Source: Atopobiaceae bacterium UBA1367 (lineage in GTDB: Bacteria > Actinomycetota > Coriobacteriia > Coriobacteriales > Atopobiaceae). Taken from it: a stretch of DNA of 64,000 nucleotides. This document shows, piece by piece, positions 1 to 8,412 of this stretch. Made by a program: the position numbers and the translations under genes. The notes below the pieces were generated by a model. The model saw nothing but the letters and a program-made list of their open reading frames with translations, ran no database searches and was not told the DNA's origin. How positions within the stretch are numbered: position 1 is the first letter of the stretch; each line of letters starts with the position of its first letter. Where the stretch lies: positions 124,001 to 188,000 of the forward strand of contig DBRN01000011.1 in the NCBI GenBank assembly GCA_002305995.1, written 5' to 3'.

Positions 1-1
1 T

Positions 2-754
2 GCCGGCCTGCACTTCGGGCCGGTCTCGGGACGCATCCCCAACGACATGGCGTGGATGTTCGACCACCAGAGGGAATGCTATGCGACGGGCGCGTTCTGC
101 AATGGTCAGATGGTCTACGTCGATGGTGAGCTCGTGCACGCCGAGCCGCTCGACGGCGACGAGCTTAACCGGCTGGCCGAGTTTCTCACCAGCACGGGCA
201 GGGGCATCCTCACGATGTTCGACGTCTGGAAGGGCGACATCAAGACTGCCGGCTACTTCGTGACGCCCGATGCCGCACATGCCGAGCGCATGCTCGCGCG
301 GTTTGGCGCCGCCAAGCGCTGGGTTAGGCGCCTTGACGAGCCCAGCTACCTCAAGGCGAACATCCACGTGGACGGTACGCGTGAGGAGCAGGCCGAGGTT
401 CGCGACTGGCTGCGCGACGAGTTCCCCAGCATGGACTTCGTGTTCCCCAGCAACCAGGCGCCGCTGCTCGACATCTCACCACATGGCTGGAACAAGGGCA
501 GCGCGGTGGAGGTGCTGGTGCGCGAGCTGGGCATCACGCTCGACGAGGTGGCGGCCTTTGGCGACTCCGAGAACGACCTCGCGATGATCAGGGTGGTTCC
601 CAATGCGGTGGCGGTCGCCAACGCGAACGAGCAGATCAGGAAGGCGGCCCGCTGGCAGATCGGGGCGAGTGCCGACGATGCGGTGGCCGATGCCCTCTTT
701 GCCATCGCTGAGGCGACGCGGGCGGGGGAGATGCCCTCGTTCATGCAGGCATAG
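2..754 (+). CDS. HAD-superfamily (Cof-type) phosphatase, 5' end outside the window
   Basis: The reading frame is open from base 2, so the N-terminus with the DxD nucleophile lies before the window; about 250 residues are visible. The first residues (AGLHFGPVSGR) match the segment after the nucleophile motif in the intact HAD protein at 16759 (RFGPATGR), and both share a YVDGEL segment. The end has the Cof signature GWNKGSAVEVL and AFGDSENDLAMI, the lysine and the second acidic motif that binds Mg2+. Such enzymes are cytoplasmic phosphatases for sugar phosphates or related metabolites. An ATG at 47 exists but lies inside the conserved fold and is unlikely to be the true start. The substrate cannot be told from sequence. 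Confidence 0.88.
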   Translation, partial: AGLHFGPVSGRIPNDMAWMFDHQRECYATGAFCNGQMVYVDGELVHAEPLDGDELNRLAEFLTSTGRGILTMFDVWKGDIKTAGYFVTPDAAHAERMLARFGAAKRWVRRLDEPSYLKANIHVDGTREEQAEVRDWLRDEFPSMDFVFPSNQAPLLDISPHGWNKGSAVEVLVRELGITLDEVAAFGDSENDLAMIRVVPNAVAVANANEQIRKAARWQIGASADDAVADALFAIAEATRAGEMPSFMQA

Positions 755-875
755 GCCCTCGGCACAACGGGACGCAGGCCCTTGGCGCAACGGACGGCGA
801 GGGGTGCCGGGAGGTCTCGTCAATGTGGGCGTAGGTGTGGCGACCATTGCGCAGGAAGATTGGAGACAGGCGTTC

Positions 876-1388
876 ATGAGCGAGGAGAAGAGGCTCCCAC
901 GAGGCAGGCGCATGCTGCTGGCACTGATCACGGCACTGGTCGTGAGCGTGGCGTTCGTGGGCATGACCATGGCGCGCAACAACTACGCCTCGTGGAACTG
1001 GGAGTTCTTTGCATGTGAGACCGGCGTGGCGGTGATCGCTGCGACATGTGGGTATCTCTGTGGATCCATGGACGAGCGCGGCGTGCGTTGGGCGGACGGC
1101 TACCTGGCATCCGACAACGGTGCGCTGCGCATCCTCCTGAGCAACCTCGTTCCCGCTGGGTTCTGTGCCGTGCTCATGACGCTGGCCCTCGCCGTGCTCA
1201 ACGTCGCCTATGTGTCCACGGCCCTCTTCCATGAGGAGCCGTTGGGCATCCCCATGGGCATCCTCATGCGCTTTCTGGCCGACATACCCACCTGCCTCGT
1301 TCTTTGCCTGGCAGTGCGCCTAGCTGCGCTCGGCATTGTCAACAGGCACGCGAGGGGGTTGGAAGCCAAAGAGACGACGCGCCAATAG
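876..1388 (+). CDS. Small multi-pass membrane protein of unknown function
   Basis: A 170-aa protein. The ATG follows a GGAGA site at good spacing. After a basic N-terminus (SEEKRLPRGRR) there are about four hydrophobic segments near residues 10-35, 45-65, 85-115 and 125-155, ending in a charged tail. The pattern resembles DUF3021-like small membrane proteins, but no family motif is firmly recognised. Upstream is a HAD phosphatase with a 120-base gap. The stop codon sits in the loop of a strong hairpin that probably ends the transcript. Function unknown. Confidence 0.7.
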   Translation: MSEEKRLPRGRRMLLALITALVVSVAFVGMTMARNNYASWNWEFFACETGVAVIAATCGYLCGSMDERGVRWADGYLASDNGALRILLSNLVPAGFCAVLMTLALAVLNVAYVSTALFHEEPLGIPMGILMRFLADIPTCLVLCLAVRLAALGIVNRHARGLEAKETTRQ

Positions 1389-1407
1389 GGGGGATGCGCG
1401 TCGTCTC
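1371..1407 (+). terminator. Hairpin overlapping the stop codon of the membrane protein
   Basis: Perfect 12-bp inverted repeat, GAGACGACGCGC at 1371-1382 and its complement at 1396-1407, with the TAG stop of the preceding gene in the loop. There is no long T-run, so termination efficiency is uncertain. Confidence 0.6.
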
Positions 1408-1628
1408 GAAGTGGGACTATGCCCGCACTCCTTCCTGAGGGGGAGAGGGTCCCTCTGAAGAAGTTAACTATAGTTTACTATTTCTCCCACAGAATGCAAG
1501 AGCGTATGTAGGAAATCTGACAGGTCGTATCGAGGGGCACTGAAGGGGCGCGTAGGGCCAAGCGATGAGGGCTGCTCCATGGCCATCGCGTGAGGAGGCC
1601 CATCCTGTGATGGACTGAGACCCGCATC
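1408..1628. other. Non-coding spacer before repeat array A
   Basis: No credible gene is seen. An AT-rich patch (AACTATAGTT palindrome near 1465-1475) stands out from the GC-rich surroundings and could hold a promoter on either strand, but no well-spaced -35/-10 pair was found. Confidence 0.4.
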
Positions 1629-2158
1629 GGACAGGAAATCGGGAAGCTGTGCGAAGTTGGGATGTGCGCCGGAAAGGGAAATGCCGACCTGTGCAGGGCC
1701 GGGGCCAAGGGCGGAAAGGAAAAGCCGGAGTTGTGCGAGGCCGGCCCCCCAGCCGGAAAGGGAAATCCCAAGTTGTGCGAGACGATGCTCAGCCTTGGAA
1801 AGAAAAATCCCAAGTTGTGCGGGGCCGGGGCCAGGGGCGGAAAGGTTTTCCTCGACTTTTGACCCCAGAGGGATCGCACAACTCAGGGTTTTCCTTTCCG
1901 CCAGCGGTGTGTCGTCCGCACAACTCACGGATTTCCTTTCCACCATGGACTCCGGCCTCGCACAACTCAGGGTTTCCCTTTCCAGCATAAGCCAAGGTCC
2001 TGCACAACTCCGGCTTTTCCTTTCCGCCATGGGCCACGGCACCGCACAACTCGGGCTTTTCCTTTCCACCAGCGGTGTGTCGTCCGCACAACTCCGGCTT
2101 TTCCTTTCCGCCATGGGCCCCGACACCGCACAACTCGGGCTTTTCCTTTCCGGTGGGG
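1629..2158. repeat. Repeat array A: 42-bp units in two opposed blocks
   Basis: Each unit is a conserved motif of about 24 bp (GCACAACTC followed by NGGNTTTTCCTTTCC, or its complement) plus a variable 18-bp part. Left block, in GGAAAGG...GTTGTGC orientation, starts at 1629 (degenerate), 1671, 1713, 1755 and 1797, with a hinge half-unit at 1839. Right block, in the opposite orientation, starts at 1876, 1918, 1960, 2002, 2044, 2086 and 2128. Spacing is exactly 42 within each block. Because 42 is a multiple of 3, long spurious reading frames run through it in several frames. The array lies between a plus-strand and a minus-strand gene that converge. Transcribed, the motif copies of the two blocks could pair into a long interrupted hairpin. 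A second copy of this architecture is at 27871-28350. Function unknown. Confidence 0.9.
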
Positions 2159-2358
2159 AGGCACAGCCTCCACAGCATGGCCTACACACAACCCAAGCTC
2201 TTCCCCTCCATCGTCTCCCGGGCATCTGGTACGGCGCAGTGGCAGCTTCGGGAGTCACGGCCCGCATGCCCTGCCACCGAGACGGACAGCCCTGCGGCAG
2301 GGCCGAGCCGCCAGAGGTCCTCGACGTGGCCCGCCACCGGCTGATCCTGTCAGGTCGT

Positions 2359-3090
2359 TCAGAAGTCCCGAGACTCGTAGATGCGCTCGGACAGCAGCAT
2401 CGAAGCGCCGTAGACGGCCAATGCCACGACAAGCGCACCGGCCATCAGCGGCAGGGGGGAGCCCAGCGCCCCCACGACAGACGAGACCGTCCCTGCCACG
2501 GTGCGCACCACCTCCCGCACCACCTCCCGGACGGGTTCGATCACAAGGAGCGTGCATGCCAGGAAGGGCAGCATGAAGTAGACGCGTGCGCGCGAGAGCC
2601 CTGTCTTGAAGAGGAGGGGCATCTCGATCGCGAGGTAGAGGATACAGACCACCAGCACCAGGCCACTCAGGAGCACAGCCTCCCCCACGGGGACGAGGCC
2701 CGGCTGCCCATGCAGCACCATCGCGGCGGCGGCCCTCACGCACATGCCCGTCAGATTTGCGAGGACCTCGAGCATCACCACCCAGAGCAGCTGGGTGGCG
2801 TAGCGGGAGCGCACCACCAGGGAGCGGGTTATGGGCAGCGAGAGACGAACGCCCTCCCACCCCTCGCGCTCGTCGTTGCCAAAGAAGGTGAGGCAACCGT
2901 AGAATGCGAGCATGGTCACACACGTTGACACGATGGTGCTGTGCACGTTGGTGGCTAGTGCGGTGGCGTCAGGCGCCGCCTTCGCGACGTTGCCCATGAC
3001 TGCGATCAAGGGAAATGTCGCAACAAGCAGGAGATACCCCTTGGCGGCGCCCTTGAGGGTGCACCAATCCGAATACAGCAGTGACCTCAT
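2359..3090 (-). CDS. ABC-2-type transporter permease
   Basis: A 243-aa integral membrane protein with about six hydrophobic segments and the pattern of the small ABC-2 permeases (YhcI/ABC2_membrane_5 type): a short cytoplasmic N-terminus, helices near residues 17-35, 55-75, 95-120, 135-160, 170-185 and 210-232, and a charged tail. Its ATG follows immediately after the TAG of the ATPase gene, so the two are translationally coupled. With the GntR regulator it forms a three-gene unit of the YtrA-YtrB type. The exported substrate is unknown; relatives act in antimicrobial-peptide or cell-envelope stress responses. Confidence 0.82.
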   Translation of the reverse strand: MRSLLYSDWCTLKGAAKGYLLLVATFPLIAVMGNVAKAAPDATALATNVHSTIVSTCVTMLAFYGCLTFFGNDEREGWEGVRLSLPITRSLVVRSRYATQLLWVVMLEVLANLTGMCVRAAAAMVLHGQPGLVPVGEAVLLSGLVLVVCILYLAIEMPLLFKTGLSRARVYFMLPFLACTLLVIEPVREVVREVVRTVAGTVSSVVGALGSPLPLMAGALVVALAVYGASMLLSERIYESRDF

Positions 3091-4044
3091 CTACCTCACC
3101 TCGCCTTTCACGATGAAGGCCATGACATCGTCGATGGTGGCGCGGTCGCACGCGAAGTCGGGGTACGCTCGCATGAAGGCTGCGCGCTGGGGCACCAGCA
3201 GCAGGCAGCTGAGGTCGCGGCGCAGGACGCGCGCCTGCCCATCCCCCAAAAAGCCGTCGTCGAGCACCTGCTGCAGCTCGTGGCTGCGCAGGTTGGCGAC
3301 GCCCATGACGTCGCGGATGGTGTCGCACTCGCAGGCCAGCGCCACCGCACCCTGCTCTATCATCACCAGGTAGTCGGCCAGGTGCTCGAGGTCGGAGGTG
3401 ATGTGGCTGGAGACGAACATGCTGCGGGCCTCGTCCTCCATCCAGGAGCGCAGCACGTCGAGCAGCTCCTCTCGCACGATGGGGTCGAGCCCTGCCGTGG
3501 GCTCGTCGAGGACGAGCAGGTCGGCACCTGTGGCAAGTGCGCAGGCAAGCTGCAGCTTCATGCCCATGCCACGGGAGAGGTCGCTCACCTTGTGCCGGGG
3601 GACGTCGAGTTCCATGACGGCGCAGAGCCGATCGTACGCGGATCGGTCGAAGCGTGGGTAGGCAAGCTCGTACATGCGGCTGACCTCCCACACGCGCATG
3701 CCGGATGGGTAGCTAACGGTCGCGTTCACGTAGGCGACGCGCTCGCGGAGGCGGATGAGCTCCTGGTTGCCCAGCGATGCGACGTCATGCCCGAATAGCT
3801 CGATGCGACCAGCGTCGGGCAGGGCCGCTCCCAGGATGATCTTCATGAGGGTGGTCTTGCCCGCGCCGTTGCGCCCCACGAGCCCCACGACCGACCCACG
3901 GGGCACGTCGAGCGCGACGTCGCGCAGGGAGAAGTCACCATATCGCTTGGTGACGCCCTGTACGCGCAGGTCGCAGGGGAAGGACGTACCAGCACGTTGG
4001 GCGGGACGCCCGCGATCGAGCCGATACGGGCTGTAGGCGGTCAT
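3091..4044 (-). CDS. ABC transporter ATP-binding protein
   Basis: A 317-aa ATPase. Walker A is GLVGRNGAGKTTL, the signature region is LSRGMGMKLQLACAL (SRGM in place of the usual SGGQ, common in this exporter subgroup) and Walker B is LLVLDEPTAGLDP, followed by an SSH switch histidine in MFVSSHITSDLEHL. The C-terminal 80 residues are an accessory domain typical of YhcH/YtrB-like subunits. It overlaps the upstream gntR gene by 4 bases (ATGA) and abuts the permease gene. It would power export of an unknown substrate through the permease at 2359-3090. Confidence 0.9.
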   Translation of the reverse strand: MTAYSPYRLDRGRPAQRAGTSFPCDLRVQGVTKRYGDFSLRDVALDVPRGSVVGLVGRNGAGKTTLMKIILGAALPDAGRIELFGHDVASLGNQELIRLRERVAYVNATVSYPSGMRVWEVSRMYELAYPRFDRSAYDRLCAVMELDVPRHKVSDLSRGMGMKLQLACALATGADLLVLDEPTAGLDPIVREELLDVLRSWMEDEARSMFVSSHITSDLEHLADYLVMIEQGAVALACECDTIRDVMGVANLRSHELQQVLDDGFLGDGQARVLRRDLSCLLLVPQRAAFMRAYPDFACDRATIDDVMAFIVKGEVR

Positions 4045-4421
4045 TGCTCATCATCCTCCAATTGCAGATCGAGCATCTCGCGAAGCTCCTCGGCGGAGAT
4101 GCCCGCCATGCGGGCGTCGGACACGGCTCGTGCGAGCGAGGCCTCCACCATGCGCAGGCGCTCCTCGCGCAACAGCTCGAGGTTGTCCCCTGCCACGAAG
4201 CATCCCTTGCCGGGGGCGGTGTGGATGAAGCCCTGAGCCTCGAGCTCCTGGTAGGCACGCTTGGTGGTGATGGCGCTGATGCGCAGCTGCGTGGCGAGGG
4301 CCCGGATGGAGGGGAGGCGATCCCCCTCCGCGAGCTGCCCACCCAGTACCTGAGCGCGGATCTGCGAGGCGATCTGCTCGTAGATGGGCTGGTCCGACGA
4401 ATGTGACAAGACGAGCTCCAT
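4041..4421 (-). CDS. GntR-family regulator, YtrA subfamily
   Basis: A 126-aa protein with an N-terminal winged helix (YEQIASQIRAQVLGG...LPSIRALATQL...ITTKRAYQELEAQGFI) and a short C-terminal helical tail, the layout of YtrA-type repressors that control ABC exporter operons. It is the first gene of the operon with the ATPase and permease. A perfect dyad at 4477-4491 in its upstream region is the likely operator. The inducer is unknown. Confidence 0.9.
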   Translation of the reverse strand: MELVLSHSSDQPIYEQIASQIRAQVLGGQLAEGDRLPSIRALATQLRISAITTKRAYQELEAQGFIHTAPGKGCFVAGDNLELLREERLRMVEASLARAVSDARMAGISAEELREMLDLQLEDDEQ

Positions 4422-4476
4422 GGCGTTCCCTTCGGGGTCGGACGATCTGTGCGAGATCGCCCTCTCTCGCTAACTG

Positions 4477-4491
4477 TATATACCGTATATA
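4477..4491. promoter_or_regulatory. Probable operator of the YtrA-type repressor
   Basis: Perfect inverted repeat TATATAC-C-GTATATA about 55 bases upstream of the gntR start, in a conspicuously AT-rich patch. Position and symmetry fit autoregulation; binding is inferred. Confidence 0.6.
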
Positions 4492-4572
4492 TACACTAAT
4501 GTCAAGAAGGTACGGGAAACCCTGTGATGCCCGTCTCGCATGGAACAGGCGCCTTGTCCCATCCCTTCCTGT

Positions 4573-4601
4573 TTGCCCTTCCCACCCTCACACGGTATAG
4601 T
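4573..4601 (+). promoter_or_regulatory. Sigma-70-type promoter of the Mg2+ ATPase gene
   Basis: TTGCCC at 4573-4578 and TATAGT at 4596-4601 are separated by 17 bases. It points to the leader peptide and P-type ATPase and implies a 5' leader of about 200 bases. Confidence 0.6.
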
Positions 4602-4646
4602 GGGTCGAGCTTGCGTCAGACGTTTCCCAGCAGAAGGAGGTGCCCC

Positions 4647-4709
4647 ATGGATGCCGACAGTCGCAGATCCCGCACACCCATGGACATGGGGCACGTGCTC
4701 GCCTGGTAA
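4647..4709 (+). CDS. Putative 20-residue leader peptide of the Mg2+ ATPase gene
   Basis: A short frame with a strong AAGGAGG site 6 bases before its ATG, encoding MDADSRRSRT...GHVLAW and ending in TAA, 98 bases before the ATPase start. Its ribosome-binding/start region (4640-4649) can form a perfect 10-bp stem with 4685-4694, while 4677-4682 can instead pair with 4685-4690, so the two structures exclude each other. Further on, CCCTCC (4732-4737) can pair with the GGAGGG of the ATPase ribosome site (4797-4802). This layout suggests translation-coupled control as known for mgtA leaders, but the peptide does not resemble MgtL. Confidence 0.5.
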   Translation: MDADSRRSRTPMDMGHVLAW

Positions 4710-4807
4710 CGTCTTCCGACTGACGCCATCGCCCTCCATGCCCATGGTCCGTCCCGCATGCTGCCAAGCCTGGGCCCTATGCCTTGGCGTGAGAGGGGAG
4801 GGTCGCC

Positions 4808-7504
4808 ATGACCAAGACCACCCGCAATCGCACGCGTCGCTCCAACCCAACGGGGGTCATGGAGCAGACCTGGCTTTCCTACATCGCGACGCTCGACGTC
4901 GCGGCTGCCTATGACGAGCTGCGCACGCGCCGCGCAGGTCTCTCGCCTGCCGAGGTGGAGGCGTCTCGTGAGGCGCATGGAGCCAACCTCATGGCCCAGG
5001 CACGGCGCACGCCGGCCGCCCTGCGCCTGCTGCGGGCTGTCGGCGACCCGTTCGTGCTCATCCTCCTGGCGTTGGGTGCCGTCTCGTTTGCCACCGATGT
5101 GGTCTTCGCCGCCCCGAGGGCGCGGGACGCGGCGACGCCGCTGCTCATCGCCGCGATGGCGCTCGTCTCGGTGCTGCTGCGCCTTGTGCAGGAGACGCGG
5201 GGGGCCGATGCCGCCGCAGCGCTGGCCGAGACCATCGAGACCACCTGCTGTGTGGAGCGCATGGGCGTCGGCCGTGCCGAGATCCCGCTCGACGAGGTGG
5301 TGGTGGGCGATGTCGTGCACTTGGCCGCCGGCGACATCGTGCCGGCCGACCTGCGCATCGTTGCCGCACGCGACCTGTTCGTGGGCCAGTCGGCGCTCAC
5401 CGGCGAGTCGGAGGCCGTGGAGAAGCTCCCCTCTCCCACCGACGGCCTCGTGTCGCCGCCCGAGGCGGCCAACCTCGCCTTCTTGGGCACGACGGTCATA
5501 TCGGGCACGGGCGTGGGCGTGGCGGTGCGCGTGGGCAAGGACACCGAGCTGGGCAGCGTCGCCGCGCACCTCGGGTCGTCGGAGAAGCGGACCGCCTACG
5601 ACCGTGGCATTCGCGACGTGTCGCTGCTGCTGGTGCGGCTCATGCTGGTGGTGGTGCCCATCGTGTTCGCCATCAACGTGGCGACCAAGGGCGACTGGCT
5701 CGACGCGCTGCTCTTCTCGCTCTCGGTGGCGGTGGGCCTCACGCCGGAGATGCTTCCCATGATCGTGACCACCTGTCTGGCCAAGGGTGCCGTCGACCTC
5801 AGTCGTGGCAGGGTGATCGTCAAGCGCCTGGATGCCATCCAGAACCTCGGCTCCATCGACGTCCTCTGCTGCGACAAGACCGGTACCCTCACCGAGGATC
5901 GCGTGGTGCTCGAGCGCCATCTCGACGTGATGGGACACGAGGACGTGCGCGTGCTGCACCACGCCTTCCTCAACAGCCATTTCGCGACGGGCATGCGCAA
6001 CCTCATCGACACGGCCATCATCCGCTGTGCGCACGAGGAGATCGGCCTGGAGGACCAGGCGTTGGTGATGGACAACTTCCTCGTGGACGAGCTGCCCTTC
6101 GACTACGAGCGTCGGCGCGTGAGCGTGGTGGTGGGCGACGAGGACGGCCATACCCAGATGATCACCAAGGGTGCGCTCGAGGAGATGCTGTCCGTCTGCT
6201 CGCGCGTCGAGCTCGACGGCGAGACCCACTCGCTGACCAGCGAGCTTGAGCAGGAGGTGCTGGATCGTGGTCGCTCCCTCTCCGACGATGGCATGCGCGT
6301 GCTGGGCGTGGCACGCAAGGACGAGCCGGCCGGCGTGGGAGAGCTGACGGTGGCGGACGAGTGCGACATGACGCTCATCGGCTATCTCGCCTTCCTCGAC
6401 CCGCCCAAGGCCGATGCCGGTGCCGCCATCGAGGCGCTGGCGGCACATGGCGTGGAGATCAAGGTGCTCACCGGCGATTCCACCCGGGTCGCCTGTCACG
6501 TGTGCGAGCGGCTGGGACTCGATGTGGGCGGCGTGCTGGAAGGCGCACAGGTCGAGGACCTGTCCGACGAGGCACTTCGCGCGGTCGTGAGGCAGACTAC
6601 CGTGTACGCCAAGCTCTCGCCCGGCCAGAAGTCCCGTGTGGTGGCTGCGCTGCAGGTGGAGGGGTACGTGGTGGGGTTCATGGGCGATGGCGTCAACGAC
6701 GCCGCGGCCATGCGCACGGCCGACTGCGGCCTCTCGGTCGACACCGGGGCCGACGTGGCCAAGGAGGCGGCGGACATCATTCTCCTGGAAAAGGACCTCA
6801 TGGTGCTGGAGAGGGGCGTCGAGGGTGGTCGGCGCACCTTCGCCAACATGAACAAGTACGTGAAGATGACGGCGAGCTCGAACTTTGGCAACGTGTTCTC
6901 GGTGCTGGTGGCCAGTGCGTTCCTGCCATTTCTGCCCATGACGGCGGTGCAGCTGCTCTTCCTCAACTTCGTGTACGACCTCACCTGCATCGCGATCCCC
7001 TGGGATGCGGTGGACGAGGAGGACCTGCGCAGCCCTCGTACGTGGGACGCCGAATCCCTCTCGGCGTTCATGCGCTGGATGGGGCCTGTCAGCTCGGTGT
7101 TCGACGTGGTGACCTTCGTGCTGCTGTTTGCGGTGGTGTGCCCGGCCGCGTGCGGTGGGGCCTGGGGCGACCTGCCCGCCGAGGCGCGGCTGCGCTTCGC
7201 GGCCACGTTCCAGGCGGGGTGGCTGCTAGAGAGCATGCTCACGCAGGTGCTGGCCGTGCACCTGCTGCGCACCGAGCGCATGCCCTTCGTGCGGAGCCGT
7301 GCGAGCTGGCAGATCTGCGTGCTGGGCGCGGCAGGCGTCGCGGTGGCCGCGCTCATGTGCCTGACGCCGATCGGCTACGTCATCGACCTCGAGGAGCTGC
7401 CGCTGGGCGCGGTGCTTGTGATCGCGCTGGTGGCGCTGGCGTACGCAGCCTGTGTGCTGCTCGTGCGCAGGGCGTACGTGGCGCGCCACGGCAGGCTGCT
7501 GTAG
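4808..7504 (+). CDS. mgtA: Magnesium-translocating P-type ATPase
   Basis: An 898-aa type IIIB P-type ATPase, the usual length for MgtA/MgtB. An N-terminal cation-ATPase domain (SPAEVEASREAHG) leads to the actuator loop LTGESEAVEK, the phosphorylation motif CCDKTGTLTED with the catalytic Asp near residue 356, then the hinge motif GDGVNDAAA and several C-terminal membrane helices. It would import Mg2+ across the cytoplasmic membrane. The start ATG is preceded by GGGGAGG. Expression is probably governed by the promoter at 4573-4601 and the structured leader with its small peptide. A specificity for another divalent ion cannot be fully excluded. It converges with the MBL hydrolase gene. Confidence 0.93.
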   Translation: MTKTTRNRTRRSNPTGVMEQTWLSYIATLDVAAAYDELRTRRAGLSPAEVEASREAHGANLMAQARRTPAALRLLRAVGDPFVLILLALGAVSFATDVVFAAPRARDAATPLLIAAMALVSVLLRLVQETRGADAAAALAETIETTCCVERMGVGRAEIPLDEVVVGDVVHLAAGDIVPADLRIVAARDLFVGQSALTGESEAVEKLPSPTDGLVSPPEAANLAFLGTTVISGTGVGVAVRVGKDTELGSVAAHLGSSEKRTAYDRGIRDVSLLLVRLMLVVVPIVFAINVATKGDWLDALLFSLSVAVGLTPEMLPMIVTTCLAKGAVDLSRGRVIVKRLDAIQNLGSIDVLCCDKTGTLTEDRVVLERHLDVMGHEDVRVLHHAFLNSHFATGMRNLIDTAIIRCAHEEIGLEDQALVMDNFLVDELPFDYERRRVSVVVGDEDGHTQMITKGALEEMLSVCSRVELDGETHSLTSELEQEVLDRGRSLSDDGMRVLGVARKDEPAGVGELTVADECDMTLIGYLAFLDPPKADAGAAIEALAAHGVEIKVLTGDSTRVACHVCERLGLDVGGVLEGAQVEDLSDEALRAVVRQTTVYAKLSPGQKSRVVAALQVEGYVVGFMGDGVNDAAAMRTADCGLSVDTGADVAKEAADIILLEKDLMVLERGVEGGRRTFANMNKYVKMTASSNFGNVFSVLVASAFLPFLPMTAVQLLFLNFVYDLTCIAIPWDAVDEEDLRSPRTWDAESLSAFMRWMGPVSSVFDVVTFVLLFAVVCPAACGGAWGDLPAEARLRFAATFQAGWLLESMLTQVLAVHLLRTERMPFVRSRASWQICVLGAAGVAVAALMCLTPIGYVIDLEELPLGAVLVIALVALAYAACVLLVRRAYVARHGRLL

Positions 7505-7540
7505 CTGCGTGGGCGAGGATGCCCTCTGGTTGGGGGAGGC

Positions 7541-7570
7541 CTGGCCCTCACCCTAGAGCGTAAGGGCCAG
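7541..7570. terminator. Bidirectional hairpin between convergent genes
   Basis: CTGGCCCT at 7541-7548 and its complement at 7563-7570 form an 8-bp stem between the ATPase gene and the end of the MBL gene, whose stop lies in the loop. Confidence 0.5.
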
Positions 7571-8410
7571 CCCGGGGCGAAGGGCTCCCACGCGCCCGGG
7601 CAGCTCCCGTGCCAGCAGCTCGACCGCGCGCCCGCCGGTGCAGTGGCCGGTGTGGACATGGCCGATGCCAACGGCGCGGATGGCCTCGACCACCTGCAGG
7701 ATGTCGCCGTCTGCCGAACGCATGAGGTGCAGCCCTCCCACGTAGGCGGCGATGCGCGCCCCGGGGAAGGCCGCGCGCACCTCGCTCGCGATGGTCGGCA
7801 GGCCCGCATGCGAGCAGCTGCTGAAGACGGCAAGCTCGGGCGTGCCGCCTGGCTCGCGGGCACTCAGCTCGAAGACGAGGCTCGTCTCGTGGGCAAAGCC
7901 GTCGGGAAGCCATGCGCCGCCCTCGTGCAGAAACATGCCGGCACGCTCGCCCAGCTCGGTGAGTCCGCCTGTGGCGTGTGGCACGAGATGCACGCCCGGC
8001 GCGATGGTGGTCGTGCCGTCTGGGGAGGCGGGGGAGAGCCTCTCGGCATACTGCGCCAGCAACCCCGGTCTGATGCCAATGTAGTGCGGCGGCTCGGTAC
8101 CACCCTTGCTCGACCAGCAGTTCTCAGCGCAGGCCTCGCTCAGGTGCAGCGGTGCCCGGCCGTTGCGGGCGAAGAAGGCCGCCATCCCGTTTGCGTGATC
8201 GTGGTGTGCGTGCGAGAGCACGGCGTGGTCCACGGTGGCGAGGTCTATCCCGAGGACCTCCGCATTGTGTGCGAAGGCGTCCGACTGCCCGAAGTCCAGC
8301 AGCAGGCGCAGCTGCCCATAGCGCACGTGCACCGACAGGCCGTGCTCGCTGCGAAGGCCCTCGGCTGGCGTGTTCTCCACCAGGACGGTTGCGGTGAGCC
8401 GGCTCCCCAT
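7553..8410 (-). CDS. MBL-fold metallohydrolase (COG1237 type)
   Basis: A 285-aa metallo-beta-lactamase-fold protein. The metal motif LSHAHHDHANG has H67, H69, D71 and H72 in the HxHxDH pattern; later ligands are seen in SSCSHAG and in the C-terminal HTGHCTGG. The order matches COG1237, a group that includes the pterin-related beta-ribofuranosyl-aminobenzene phosphate synthase-like proteins. It is cytoplasmic, with no signal peptide. A coding remnant ends 2 bases before its ATG, suggesting that it was once second in an operon. Substrate unknown. Confidence 0.85.
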   Translation of the reverse strand: MGSRLTATVLVENTPAEGLRSEHGLSVHVRYGQLRLLLDFGQSDAFAHNAEVLGIDLATVDHAVLSHAHHDHANGMAAFFARNGRAPLHLSEACAENCWSSKGGTEPPHYIGIRPGLLAQYAERLSPASPDGTTTIAPGVHLVPHATGGLTELGERAGMFLHEGGAWLPDGFAHETSLVFELSAREPGGTPELAVFSSCSHAGLPTIASEVRAAFPGARIAAYVGGLHLMRSADGDILQVVEAIRAVGIGHVHTGHCTGGRAVELLARELPGRVGALRPGLALTL

Positions 8411-8412
8411 GG

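Noticed and set aside
1629..2158. CRISPR array
   Set aside because: Repeat 24 bp and spacer 18 bp are too short, orientation flips mid-array, some spacers recur, and no cas gene is near.
1464..2928. Long overlapping reading frames through array A (minus 1464-2438, plus 1657-2928)
   Set aside because: They arise because the 42-base period is a multiple of 3 and keeps frames open. The products are artificial repeats, and the plus frame runs antisense through the ABC permease gene.
4602..4807. M-box (ykoK) Mg2+ riboswitch
   Set aside because: Leader is too short and the conserved M-box stems are not seen; the peptide and alternative hairpins are the better explanation.
4616..6499. 627-codon minus-strand frame opposite the Mg2+ ATPase
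   Set aside because: His-rich, low-complexity antisense product of a GC-rich gene with strong third-position bias.
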